The position numbers were made by a program, and so were the translations under genes. The notes under the pieces were generated by a model. It was not told the DNA's origin and did no database searches. It saw only the letters and a program-made list of their open reading frames with translations. Positions 1 through 8,884 of a stretch of DNA of 12,082 nucleotides are shown one piece after another. Origin of the DNA: Gammaproteobacteria bacterium. GTDB taxonomy: Bacteria > Pseudomonadota > Gammaproteobacteria > Competibacterales > Competibacteraceae. Every line of letters begins with the position of its first letter. Within the stretch, counting starts at the first letter, position 1. The stretch spans positions 1 to 12,082 of the forward strand of contig JAIFNF010000143.1 in the NCBI GenBank assembly GCA_020047885.1, in the 5' to 3' direction.

Positions 1-54
1 TTCGTTGATATTTTTCTCAGTGTCTCGCTTCATAAGATTCAAGACAAGCGTGAT

Positions 55-83
55 TTGACCCTGTCGTTTTTAAATGCCATATT
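55..83 (+). promoter_or_regulatory. Candidate sigma70 promoter with extended -10 for the malic enzyme gene
   Basis: A TTGACC hexamer at 55-60 (5 of 6 to TTGACA) is followed after exactly 17 bp by CATATT at 78-83 (4 of 6 to TATAAT). The bases before the -10 are TGC at 75-77, which is an extended -10 motif. Transcription would begin near 90, upstream of both possible start codons of the malic enzyme (TTG 114 and ATG 165). Motif and spacing are seen directly; promoter activity is inferred. Confidence 0.55.
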
Positions 84-164
84 GCCGCGCTCCGTTGCCT
101 CCTGGACATAGCTTTGGCTATTCCAACTCCGGCTCAAACCCTATCAATACTTAAAAGTTGCAAG

Positions 165-1937
<1,773 letters not shown>

Positions 1938-1941
1938 GGGA

Positions 1942-1955
1942 ACCGGGTACCCGGT
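1942..1955. terminator. 14-bp palindrome between convergent genes, possible weak bidirectional terminator
   Basis: ACCGGGTACCCGGT is a perfect palindrome filling 14 of the 21 bp between the malic enzyme stop and the PEGA-gene stop on the other strand. It can fold as a 5-bp GC-rich stem with a GTAC loop in either transcript. No T-run follows on either strand, so it is not a canonical intrinsic terminator. Confidence 0.3.
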
Positions 1956-1958
1956 CCG

Positions 1959-3902
1959 CTATTCCACCGACACGCCGAAACCGGAGTTTTCCAACTGACC
2001 CGGGGTCACCAGCGGCACGGAACTTTCGTAAGTTCGCCGTAGCCGCTGACTGACCCGCGCCGACAACTCCGCTGATCCTGATGCGGCGTTGCGCACCGTG
2101 AAATGCAAGGTAATGCCCGTCGACCGATAGACCTGCATCGCGCCGTTCAGCAGGCTATCGCGAGTCGCGGTCTGCCCGACATAACGGCTTAATACCCGCT
2201 GCACCTCGGAACGATCCGCGCCACTGATGGCGCTGTCCACCTGCACGGAACCGATGCGCCACGTTCCCGGTCGCGTGGCCGGCTGAGGGGGCGGCGTAGC
2301 GCTCGCACTTGCACTCACGGTTTGTTCCAGAGTCACTGACTCCGTCACATCGCTATCGACAATCCTGACCGACGTTTGCCGGGTTTCGTACCCGCGTCGG
2401 CTGACTTCAACCGTATAGCTGCCCGGCGGCAGCAGTACGCCCGGCCGGTAGGTAAAGGACGAATTGACCAATCGCACCCGGGCATTCCCCGGATTGGTCT
2501 GCACGGTCAACCGATATTGCGTGGGTTTCACCGGTTCAGGTGACTTGATCAGCGTCACTGGCACGGTCACGTTGCTATCCGCGATCCGCACGGTGACCCG
2601 TTGCGATTCATAGCCGGATCGGGATACTTCCACGGTATAGCTGCCTGGGGTCAATGCGACGCCGGGACGATACGCAGTGCGAGTCCCCGACAATTGCACC
2701 CGGGCATCCGAGGGTTCCGTCCGTACCGTTAATCGGTATTGTTGGGGTTCCGGTTCCCGAACCAGTTTGACCGGCATCGTCACGTCGCTATCAGCAACCC
2801 GCACGGTGACGCGCTGCGTCTCATAGCCCGACTGACCGACTTCGACCGTATAGTTGCCGGGCTTCAACGCGACACCGGGCCGGTAGGCAGCGCGAATGCC
2901 GAGCAATTTGACCTTGGCGGTCGGCGGATCAGGCCGCACGGTGAGTCGATACTCCGTCGGTTTCACCGGTTCAGGCGATTTGACCAGCGTCACCGGCAGG
3001 ATCACGTCGCTGTCCACCATCCGCGCCGTAACCCGCTGCGACTCGTAGCCGGATTGGCTGATGTCCACGGTATAACTGCCCGGCGGCAACGCGACGCCCG
3101 GTTGATAGATCGTTTTGGTGTCTGATAGCCGAACAGTAGCCTGGGGCGGATCGGTTTGCACCGTCAGGCGATACTGCGGGGGCGGCTGTTGCTCCAGCGT
3201 TACCGGGAGGGTCAACGCACTGTCAACAATCTGCACCGGAACCCTGCGGGAAACATAGCCTGCTTTGGACACTTCGATGTCATAACGACCCGGTGCCAGT
3301 TTGATCCCGGGTTGATACGTCGACGAGGCATCCAGTAGCCGGATGTTGGCATCGGCCGGTTCAGCACGCACGGTCAGTCCGTAGGTCGCCGGTGCTTCCG
3401 GTGGTGTGGTAATCATCGCCGCTAGTTCATTGACCTTGATTTGAATGGTGTCAATGTCCTGACCTTGAATTTGGCCACTGCGCAGCAGGGAAGCGGTTTT
3501 CGTATCGATCAGTCGCGCCGTGACGGTAATCAGATCGCCGGGCTTGCTGACGGCACCGATGATCACGGCGTCCAAACCATAACGCTGACCCAGATCAGCC
3601 GCAGTTCGCGGATCCAGTAGCCCGGTATAACCCAGTTCCTGATCCTGAGCCTTGGCGATTTTGGTGACGGCGGACAGCGATAACCGGTCTTTCAGGTTAA
3701 AACGCCCGCTGTTGGCGATAGCCGACATCATCAAATCGGCCATGATGGCGCCGGATTGTTCGTGCATATCACCCATGACACTGAATTCGACGACGGCCAC
3801 GTTCATTCGCGTTTCGGGAACCGCCGCCAGCGCAGCAGGAGCCAGCCCCACCATTAACAGTATCCAGATCAGCCCCAGCCCTTTCATCACCGTCTTGCAC
3901 AT
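1959..3902 (-). CDS. Exported CsgG/FlgO-like protein with five PEGA repeats and a POTRA-like C-terminus
   Basis: 647 residues. A Sec signal peptide spans about 1-27: charged start, hydrophobic 8-24, then ALA-A. It has no lipobox cysteine, so a soluble periplasmic or surface protein is expected. Residues 31-166 resemble the CsgG/FlgO/TolB-N type fold (opening MNVAVVEF; later DAVIIGAVSKPGDLITVTAR). Five PEGA repeats start at Tyr174, Tyr244, Tyr318, Tyr389 and Tyr463. Each runs from Y-x-LTV through Y-x-PG and PG-x-Y to a GY-containing strand. After a Ser/Ala/Pro linker (529-546), residues 547-622 look like a POTRA-type beta-alpha-alpha-beta unit. Third gene of the kinase operon, 26 bp after its neighbour's stop. 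The open frame extends upstream to 4139, but those 79 residues overlap the kinase gene and lack a signal peptide; ATG 3902 has a strong ribosome site. The precise role is unknown; envelope anchoring or assembly is inferred. Confidence 0.88.
   Translation of the reverse strand: MCKTVMKGLGLIWILLMVGLAPAALAAVPETRMNVAVVEFSVMGDMHEQSGAIMADLMMSAIANSGRFNLKDRLSLSAVTKIAKAQDQELGYTGLLDPRTAADLGQRYGLDAVIIGAVSKPGDLITVTARLIDTKTASLLRSGQIQGQDIDTIQIKVNELAAMITTPPEAPATYGLTVRAEPADANIRLLDASSTYQPGIKLAPGRYDIEVSKAGYVSRRVPVQIVDSALTLPVTLEQQPPPQYRLTVQTDPPQATVRLSDTKTIYQPGVALPPGSYTVDISQSGYESQRVTARMVDSDVILPVTLVKSPEPVKPTEYRLTVRPDPPTAKVKLLGIRAAYRPGVALKPGNYTVEVGQSGYETQRVTVRVADSDVTMPVKLVREPEPQQYRLTVRTEPSDARVQLSGTRTAYRPGVALTPGSYTVEVSRSGYESQRVTVRIADSNVTVPVTLIKSPEPVKPTQYRLTVQTNPGNARVRLVNSSFTYRPGVLLPPGSYTVEVSRRGYETRQTSVRIVDSDVTESVTLEQTVSASASATPPPQPATRPGTWRIGSVQVDSAISGADRSEVQRVLSRYVGQTATRDSLLNGAMQVYRSTGITLHFTVRNAASGSAELSARVSQRLRRTYESSVPLVTPGQLENSGFGVSVE
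2322..3383 (-). repeat. Five tandem PEGA-domain repeats encoded in the DNA (about 210-222 bp each)
   Basis: Repeat starts in the protein are spaced 70, 74, 71 and 74 residues. The linker KSPEPVKPT follows both repeat 2 and repeat 4, and repeats 3 and 4 are the most alike in the protein. This pattern suggests stepwise tandem duplication. Repeat 1 is the most diverged. Near-identical stretches could allow repeat-number change by recombination, and could also cause assembly collapse in short-read data. Confidence 0.85.
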
Positions 3903-3906
3903 GGCG

Positions 3907-3913
3907 TTTCCTC
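3907..3913 (-). promoter_or_regulatory. Shine-Dalgarno that fixes the start of the PEGA-repeat gene
   Basis: On the minus strand GAGGAAA lies four bases before ATG 3902, in the 26-bp gap after the kinase stop codon. Together with the signal peptide that begins at this ATG, it decides against the longer open frame that begins at 4139. Confidence 0.75.
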
Positions 3914-3928
3914 GATTAGCTTGCTGAT

Positions 3929-5941
3929 TCAGGGTTCCAGCACCAAGCGGAATCCGATATCGGATCGCCATTTGCCATACTCCGGCGCGGCAGGAAACCG
4001 GTAGGCGAAGCGCACTAGTCCGGGATAATCTGACCAAGAGCCGCCGCGCAATACCCGCCGTCCGCCGGTAGCTGCCTGCGCGTTGGCGCAACGGGTTTCG
4101 CCGCCCGCATAGGCGCTGTCGTAGTCGGAACAAGTCCATTCCGCAACATTACCCAACAAATCATACAGGCCGAACGCATTGGCGACGTACTGACCCACCG
4201 GCGCGGCAACGACCTGGCCATCCTGGCAAGGATAGTTGGCCCAGTTGAACGGTTTGGCTTGCCGGGCGGTTTCGTCGTAAATATTGGCGTAACGGCAGGC
4301 CTGATTCGGATCGTTACCCCAATAGCGGGAACCGGTTTGGCCAGCGCGCGCTGCATACTCCCATTCGGCTTCGGTGGGCAGGCGATAGCGGAGGCCACTG
4401 GCTTTTCCGGATAACCAGTCGGCATAGCCACTGGCTTCCTGCCAACCGACCCGGACTACCGGCTGATCCGGCGCATTCAGGCGGTAGGATTCATAAGCAC
4501 CGCTATCGTGAGTGCTCGCAAACAGGTGGTACTGAGCATTAGTCACTTCAGTCTTGCCCATCCAGAAGCCCTTCAAGCACACCTGGTGCGGTACTTCGTT
4601 GGCGCTACGATCCGGTTCATTTTCCGGACTGCCCATATTGAAACAGCCGGGTGCCATCCAGATGAATTCCATGCCGGTCGTGGGATCCGCGTAAACCTGG
4701 CCGGGTTGCGGATCAGCAGGCGGCCCGCTGGCGACGGGTTTGACCGGTGGCTGCGCGGGTTTAACCGGCGGCGTTTTCGGCGGCGTTTCATCTGGAGAAG
4801 AGGGGGGTAGCGCCATCCAGATGCCGATCCCGACCGCGACAATGGCGACGGTCAGTGTCAGTCCACCAAGGAGCTTCCAGGGCAGTCCGCGTTTACCGGA
4901 GGGGGGGGGCGGCGTCACTCTGGGCGGTGCCTGAAACAGTTCGCCCACGGCGGCGAGGCGCGGTTTTTCACCACTCCGATGCAGATCCGGGCGCAACGGG
5001 AGTTCCAGTTTAACGGTGCGCTCATCGTCATCGACCATGGGCGGCGGCGCGGTCAGCGCCTCGCGCATCTGGTTGATGCTTTGGAACCGCTTCTCGGGAC
5101 GAACCGCTATCGCTCGATCGATTAAGCGCAATAGAGCGGGGTTATAGCGTCCAGCCGCCACTTTTTCAGCCGGTTGCAGGGGATCGTCAAGGACGCGCGC
5201 CGGCGCTTCGATAGGCGCTATACCCGCTACACAGTGATAAAGCACCGTGCCTAGGGCATAAATATCGGTCCAGGGGCCATAGCCCTTGCCATCGACCAGA
5301 TATTGCTCAATCGGTGAATAGCCGGGCGAGAACACGCTGGTCACGCTTTTGCTGCGTCGGCCCAGCGCCTGGCGGGCCGCGCCGAAATCAATCAGAATGG
5401 TTCGCCCATCCGAACGCCGGTACAGATTGGCGGGCTTGATATCCCGATGCAGATAGCCCAGGGCATGTACCGCCTCCAGCGCAGGTAAGACATCCTCGAC
5501 TAACCGGCGAACCTGTTCCTCCGGTAAGGTTTTGTCCCGTTGGAGCAGTTGGCTGAGCGGTTCCCCATCCTCATAATCCATCACGATGTAGGCGGTGCCG
5601 TTGGCCTCGAAGAAATCCCGCACCCGCACCACGCCGGGGTGGTTCACCTGGGCCAGGGTCTGGGCTTCGGTGAGAAAACGTTCCAGTCCCCATGTGTAGC
5701 AGGCATCCTCGCCCGCCTCCGAAGTCGGCAGGCCGCCTTGGGTATTCGAGAGAACATTGACCTCGTCGCGATCCCGATAAGACCATTCGACCGGAAAATA
5801 TTCCTTGATGGCGGCCCGGGTGCGCAGCGCCTCATGCACTGCCTTATATGTAACCCCGAATCCTCCCGCACCCAGCACGGATTCAATGCGGTACTGATGC
5901 AGGCGATAGCCCATTGGCAGTGTGTTGGATTTCTTGTTCAT
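3929..5941 (-). CDS. Membrane Ser/Thr protein kinase (Hanks type) with extracytoplasmic SUMF1/FGE-like domain
   Basis: 670 residues. The kinase domain (about 15-295) appears complete: glycine loop GAGGFG at 24-29, ATP lysine Lys46 in AAIKEY, alpha-C Glu92, HRDIKPAN at 165-172 with catalytic Asp167, and DFG at 185-187. Ser/Thr residues at 197-205 in the activation loop could be phosphorylation sites. A Pro-rich linker (339-349) leads to one membrane helix (about 355-378), a second Pro/Lys linker (380-412), then an FGE-sulfatase-like domain (414-670) with LPTEAEWEYAAR, GNVAEW, LRGGSW and GFRLV. With the kinase inside, the FGE-like domain lies outside the membrane. The stretch after RGGS, where true FGEs have their two catalytic cysteines, has none, so sulfatase activation is unlikely. 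Cys549, 572, 604 and 618 match the neighbour's. Starts 20 bp after the pseudokinase gene with only a weak ribosome site, so translational coupling is possible. Its target is unknown. Confidence 0.93.
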   Translation of the reverse strand: MNKKSNTLPMGYRLHQYRIESVLGAGGFGVTYKAVHEALRTRAAIKEYFPVEWSYRDRDEVNVLSNTQGGLPTSEAGEDACYTWGLERFLTEAQTLAQVNHPGVVRVRDFFEANGTAYIVMDYEDGEPLSQLLQRDKTLPEEQVRRLVEDVLPALEAVHALGYLHRDIKPANLYRRSDGRTILIDFGAARQALGRRSKSVTSVFSPGYSPIEQYLVDGKGYGPWTDIYALGTVLYHCVAGIAPIEAPARVLDDPLQPAEKVAAGRYNPALLRLIDRAIAVRPEKRFQSINQMREALTAPPPMVDDDERTVKLELPLRPDLHRSGEKPRLAAVGELFQAPPRVTPPPPSGKRGLPWKLLGGLTLTVAIVAVGIGIWMALPPSSPDETPPKTPPVKPAQPPVKPVASGPPADPQPGQVYADPTTGMEFIWMAPGCFNMGSPENEPDRSANEVPHQVCLKGFWMGKTEVTNAQYHLFASTHDSGAYESYRLNAPDQPVVRVGWQEASGYADWLSGKASGLRYRLPTEAEWEYAARAGQTGSRYWGNDPNQACRYANIYDETARQAKPFNWANYPCQDGQVVAAPVGQYVANAFGLYDLLGNVAEWTCSDYDSAYAGGETRCANAQAATGGRRVLRGGSWSDYPGLVRFAYRFPAAPEYGKWRSDIGFRLVLEP
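4901..4909 (-). repeat. Nine-base C homopolymer (coding strand) between kinase domain and membrane helix
   Basis: The plus strand shows nine G in a row, read on the minus strand as Pro345-347 of the kinase linker. Following the other frames, one extra C gives TAA within a few codons, and one missing C gives TGA about 16 codons later. Both truncate the protein before the membrane helix at 355. Confidence 0.8.
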
Positions 5942-5961
5942 TGTTGTCCGATCCAGAAAGC

Positions 5962-8610
5962 TCAGGGCAATTCTCGCACCAAGCGGAATCCGAGAAAATA
6001 GTCGCGGAACTCTGGACGGTTGCGATGCCGGTCGGCGGAACGCACATTCCTTGGCTCATCGCTCCAGGAGCCGCCACGCACAACCACTTCTTGCTCGCCG
6101 ACCGGTTCCTGGCAGCGCTGGACTGGTGCCTTCGATTCCTTGTCGTAGACCGAACAGGTCCATTCCAGCACATTGCCCAGCGGGTCGTACACACCGAACT
6201 CGTTGCTCCGATAACTGCCGACTGGAGCGGTGTAGACCTGACCATCATGGCATTGCATCGCCGTCCAGCCCACAAACACTTTCTTGCCATCCAGATCACC
6301 GGCGTTGGCGTAGGCGCAGCCTTCGTTTGGGCTATTACCCCAGTAACGGCTGGTCGTCGTCCCGGCCCGCGCGGTATATTCCCACTCGGCTTCGGTAGGC
6401 AGGCGATAGCGTTGACCCGTTTGCTGGGATAACCATTCGGCATAGGCTATGGCGCTGCTCCAGTCAATGTTAATGACCGGACGCCGACCGCGTCCCCAAT
6501 CATGGTCACTGGGCAACGGTCTTTTGGCTGCCGTAGCAAATCGGTCGTATTCATGAAACATGACCTCATATTTGCCGATAGCGAAGGGCTTTTCAATGCG
6601 CACAGACTGCAGGGGTTCATCGCTATAGCGGCCGGTCTCGGTAGGCGGCGATCCCATCTGAAACTCGCCAGCGGGAATGGTGATCATTTCCGGACCCTGT
6701 GAGCCATCGTTGAGCCGGTCGCGCAGCACCGCGTAGGCGGGCGTCAGGCGGGCAAGCGCGGTTTCCGCCTCGGTGCGGTGGCCACAGCTCGTCCCACAAC
6801 GGTCGAGATAGTCCCAGTAAGCCCGGCGCGTATCGACACGTCGGGCGGTAGCGAAGGCTTCGACATCGGTCTGTCGGACCTGCGCTACCGCTTCAGCCTG
6901 GATGAGCGCCTGGTTCAGCGGAACCAGTTCTGGCAATTCGGGCTGGAGAGTTTCGGCCTTCTTGAGCCATTTTTTGGCATCCTCAGGGTTGGATTTATTC
7001 AGGCTGGTGAGCGCCATTTTGACCCAACCCCGCGCCAGGCGCTGTCGACCCTCCGTGATCAGGGGATCTTCCGGCGTCAGTTCGGCCAGCGCCTCCAGTC
7101 GAGCCAGCGCTTCATTGCCCCTCGCCTCATGGCCTTCCTCAAACGCCGGGATCAGCACCGCGAAGTCCGCCTTGAGCCTTTCGATTTTTTTGCGGCCTTC
7201 CAGTGCTTTGATGGCAATCCGCGCTTCTTTGCCATAACCGCACTGGGGGCAGCGTTGCAGGTAAAGCTGATAAGCGGCGACGCTATCGACCCGGCGGGCG
7301 GCTTCAAAGGCTTGCTGATCGACTTCGCGTTCCACCGCCTGCAACGAAATGCCTTCATCGAGCGGTTCGCTGACTGGCGTTGTTACTTCCGGCGTGGGTT
7401 CACTGGGGGCGACTACCGATATCGGCGCTCGGTCAACCGGCCGATTCAGCCAGTAAACGCCGCCGCCCATCGCTACCGCTAGGGTAGCAGCCAATCCCCA
7501 GATCCATGGGGGCGGGGCGCTACGACGCGCTGTCGTCGTGGCGGACAGTTGTGCCGAGTCGAGCGACCGTATGAACTGGCCGGCATCAGTCGGACACAGT
7601 TCGCTCGGATACGCCAGTCCCCGCCGCAGGACTTGCCAGGCATCGTCGGTCAGTCCGGGCGGTCGCGGTACGGCACCCGGTGGTTGACCTTGGGCTTCCT
7701 GGACGGTGCGCCCGGTCAATAACCGATAAATTAACAAGGCCAGGGCGAAGACATCGCGGCGAAAGGTGACTTCGGCAGACACCGCATCAGCGGAACCGTC
7801 GCCTGCGGCATCACGCCCTGCGCCGGTGCTGAATAGGACGCTGCGCGGTTCCCGAATTTCGGTGGCCAGACCGAAGCCTAACAAGCGGACGGTTCCCTGA
7901 TCGGTAACAAATACGGTATCGGCATCGATATTCTGATGAGCGAAGCGATGCTCGCCATGCGCGTAGTCCAGCGCCGCTGCAACAGGCCGCAACCACTGGG
8001 CGATCGTCTCCCAGGGCCACCCATTTCGACCCCGCTCTTCGAGCAATCGGGCCAGGGTATGACCATGGTGCGGATTAACATACTCCATTTCAGCGAAGGG
8101 CCATCCATCAGCACCTTGTCGCCAGCCATGGATACGGGCGATGACGGGATGATCCAGCTTTGCCGCCAGTTGGATCCGTGAGTTAGTTTTGGCCAGGTAG
8201 GAGCGCAGGGTGATCATATCGGCTCGTGCAGCCCGTTCGTCGCGCACCGACTCGCCTGACCCGGTTTCGTGGCTAGCAGGTAGAAAAATCTTGATCGCCC
8301 GAAATTCTTCAGGGGTTTCCTTGCCCCGTGCAGACACGGCAGGTTGCGCCAGCCAAAGGCGTCGCCGTCCGCTGAGGTCATGTACTAATTGCATCTGTCG
8401 TTCAGGAGGACCAATGATGGTTCCCACTGATAACACGCCTGAACTGGCGGATCCGTTAACGGCTGATGCTTTCGAGCCGTTTCTTCCCATCGTTGAACCG
8501 CTTCCCGCCTCACGCAGAGCTGCTTTCTGAAGGCGCACCAACTCGCTCTCGTTCAGTTGACCGGCGGCATAAGCTTGTGCAAGCTCTTCAAGACGCGTTT
8601 CGATATCCAT
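5962..8610 (-). CDS. Membrane pseudokinase with Cys-pair repeats and extracytoplasmic SUMF1/FGE-like domain
   Basis: 882 residues. A short helical N-terminus (1-33, SHOCT-like) precedes a kinase-like fold (about 61-350). That fold keeps the ATP lysine (Lys107 in RAIKIF) and the alpha-F aspartate (Asp286). HRD has become HQN at 225-227, the Lys and Asn of the catalytic loop are Asp229 and Thr232, and DFG has become GFG at 245-247. It therefore lacks both catalytic and metal-binding aspartates. A membrane helix spans 369-388. Outside the membrane lie two related 38-39-residue repeats (433-470 and 584-622), each with a cysteine pair (CPQC, CGTSC), separated by a TPR-like helical stretch. An FGE-like domain (637-882) follows, with LPTEAEWEY, GNVLEW and RGGSW but no catalytic cysteines. 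First gene of the three-gene operon. Kinase-dead status is read from the sequence; a regulatory or scaffold role is inferred. Confidence 0.92.
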   Translation of the reverse strand: MDIETRLEELAQAYAAGQLNESELVRLQKAALREAGSGSTMGRNGSKASAVNGSASSGVLSVGTIIGPPERQMQLVHDLSGRRRLWLAQPAVSARGKETPEEFRAIKIFLPASHETGSGESVRDERAARADMITLRSYLAKTNSRIQLAAKLDHPVIARIHGWRQGADGWPFAEMEYVNPHHGHTLARLLEERGRNGWPWETIAQWLRPVAAALDYAHGEHRFAHQNIDADTVFVTDQGTVRLLGFGLATEIREPRSVLFSTGAGRDAAGDGSADAVSAEVTFRRDVFALALLIYRLLTGRTVQEAQGQPPGAVPRPPGLTDDAWQVLRRGLAYPSELCPTDAGQFIRSLDSAQLSATTTARRSAPPPWIWGLAATLAVAMGGGVYWLNRPVDRAPISVVAPSEPTPEVTTPVSEPLDEGISLQAVEREVDQQAFEAARRVDSVAAYQLYLQRCPQCGYGKEARIAIKALEGRKKIERLKADFAVLIPAFEEGHEARGNEALARLEALAELTPEDPLITEGRQRLARGWVKMALTSLNKSNPEDAKKWLKKAETLQPELPELVPLNQALIQAEAVAQVRQTDVEAFATARRVDTRRAYWDYLDRCGTSCGHRTEAETALARLTPAYAVLRDRLNDGSQGPEMITIPAGEFQMGSPPTETGRYSDEPLQSVRIEKPFAIGKYEVMFHEYDRFATAAKRPLPSDHDWGRGRRPVINIDWSSAIAYAEWLSQQTGQRYRLPTEAEWEYTARAGTTTSRYWGNSPNEGCAYANAGDLDGKKVFVGWTAMQCHDGQVYTAPVGSYRSNEFGVYDPLGNVLEWTCSVYDKESKAPVQRCQEPVGEQEVVVRGGSWSDEPRNVRSADRHRNRPEFRDYFLGFRLVRELP

Positions 8611-8647
8611 AAGCCATCATTTGTTTGCAGGGTGCCAAAAGATTTGT

Positions 8648-8678
8648 TTGAATTAACAGCCGTAAGGCGCATTATGAT
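8648..8678 (+). promoter_or_regulatory. Candidate promoter for the phosphatase gene, overlapping a possible divergent -10
   Basis: TTGAAT at 8648-8653 and TATGAT at 8673-8678 (5 of 6 to consensus) are separated by 19 bp, longer than ideal. On the other strand CATAAT (8676-8671) would serve as a -10 toward the pseudokinase operon, but its -35 is poor. If both are used, the two promoters overlap and could compete. Only the motifs are seen; promoter use is inferred. Confidence 0.33.
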
Positions 8679-8702
8679 CAGTCTAGCAGAAGGATGAAAC
8701 TA

Positions 8703-8722
8703 CTGGGTGTCTGATCACCCGG
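8703..8722 (+). promoter_or_regulatory. Short inverted repeat in the divergent control region
   Basis: GGGTG (8705-8709) and CACCC (8716-8720) form a 5-bp stem around TCTGAT, extended by one G-T and one C-G pair to 8703-8722. It lies between the candidate promoter and the phosphatase start, so it may be an operator or a leader hairpin. TGATCA occurs at 8712-8717 and again at 8675-8680, 37 bp apart. Outside these elements I see no gene in 8611-8884. Confidence 0.28.
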
Positions 8723-8873
8723 AAACCGCATCGCCATGCAGTGTGCTGCGCCCATCCGGCATTCTCAATCATGCCTGTTTTCTTAACGACCATGTCCCGA
8801 CTCCAGATGTCTACTCAACCCTCGCTTTCAAACCCGGCGCTGCATCGCGCAACACGCTGTCGTGATCCTCAAC

Positions 8874-8879
8874 TGGAGG
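8874..8879 (+). promoter_or_regulatory. Shine-Dalgarno supporting the GTG 8885 start of the phosphatase
   Basis: TGGAGG is followed by five bases and then GTG at 8885. The upstream in-frame candidates (GTG 8741, ATG 8771, 8792 and 8807) have no comparable site. The conserved PP2C sequence begins about ten residues after GTG 8885. Confidence 0.6.
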
Positions 8880-8884
8880 TCGCC

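Noticed and set aside
2322..3383. Possible CRISPR-like array suggested by regular repeats
   Set aside because: The repeat unit is over 200 bp, all in one reading frame and without spacers; it encodes PEGA domains.
3903..4139. 79-codon N-terminal extension of the PEGA-repeat gene
   Set aside because: It overlaps the end of the kinase gene in another frame, is Arg-rich without family sequence, and would bury the signal peptide that starts at ATG 3902 behind a good ribosome site.
3929..6702. Function as sulfatase-activating formylglycine-generating enzymes
   Set aside because: The two cysteines needed after the RGGS motif are missing in both proteins, and no sulfatase gene is present in the window.
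6778..7482. A 234-codon plus-strand open frame inside the pseudokinase gene
   Set aside because: Antisense to the coding frame, with no ribosome site or domain sequence noticed.
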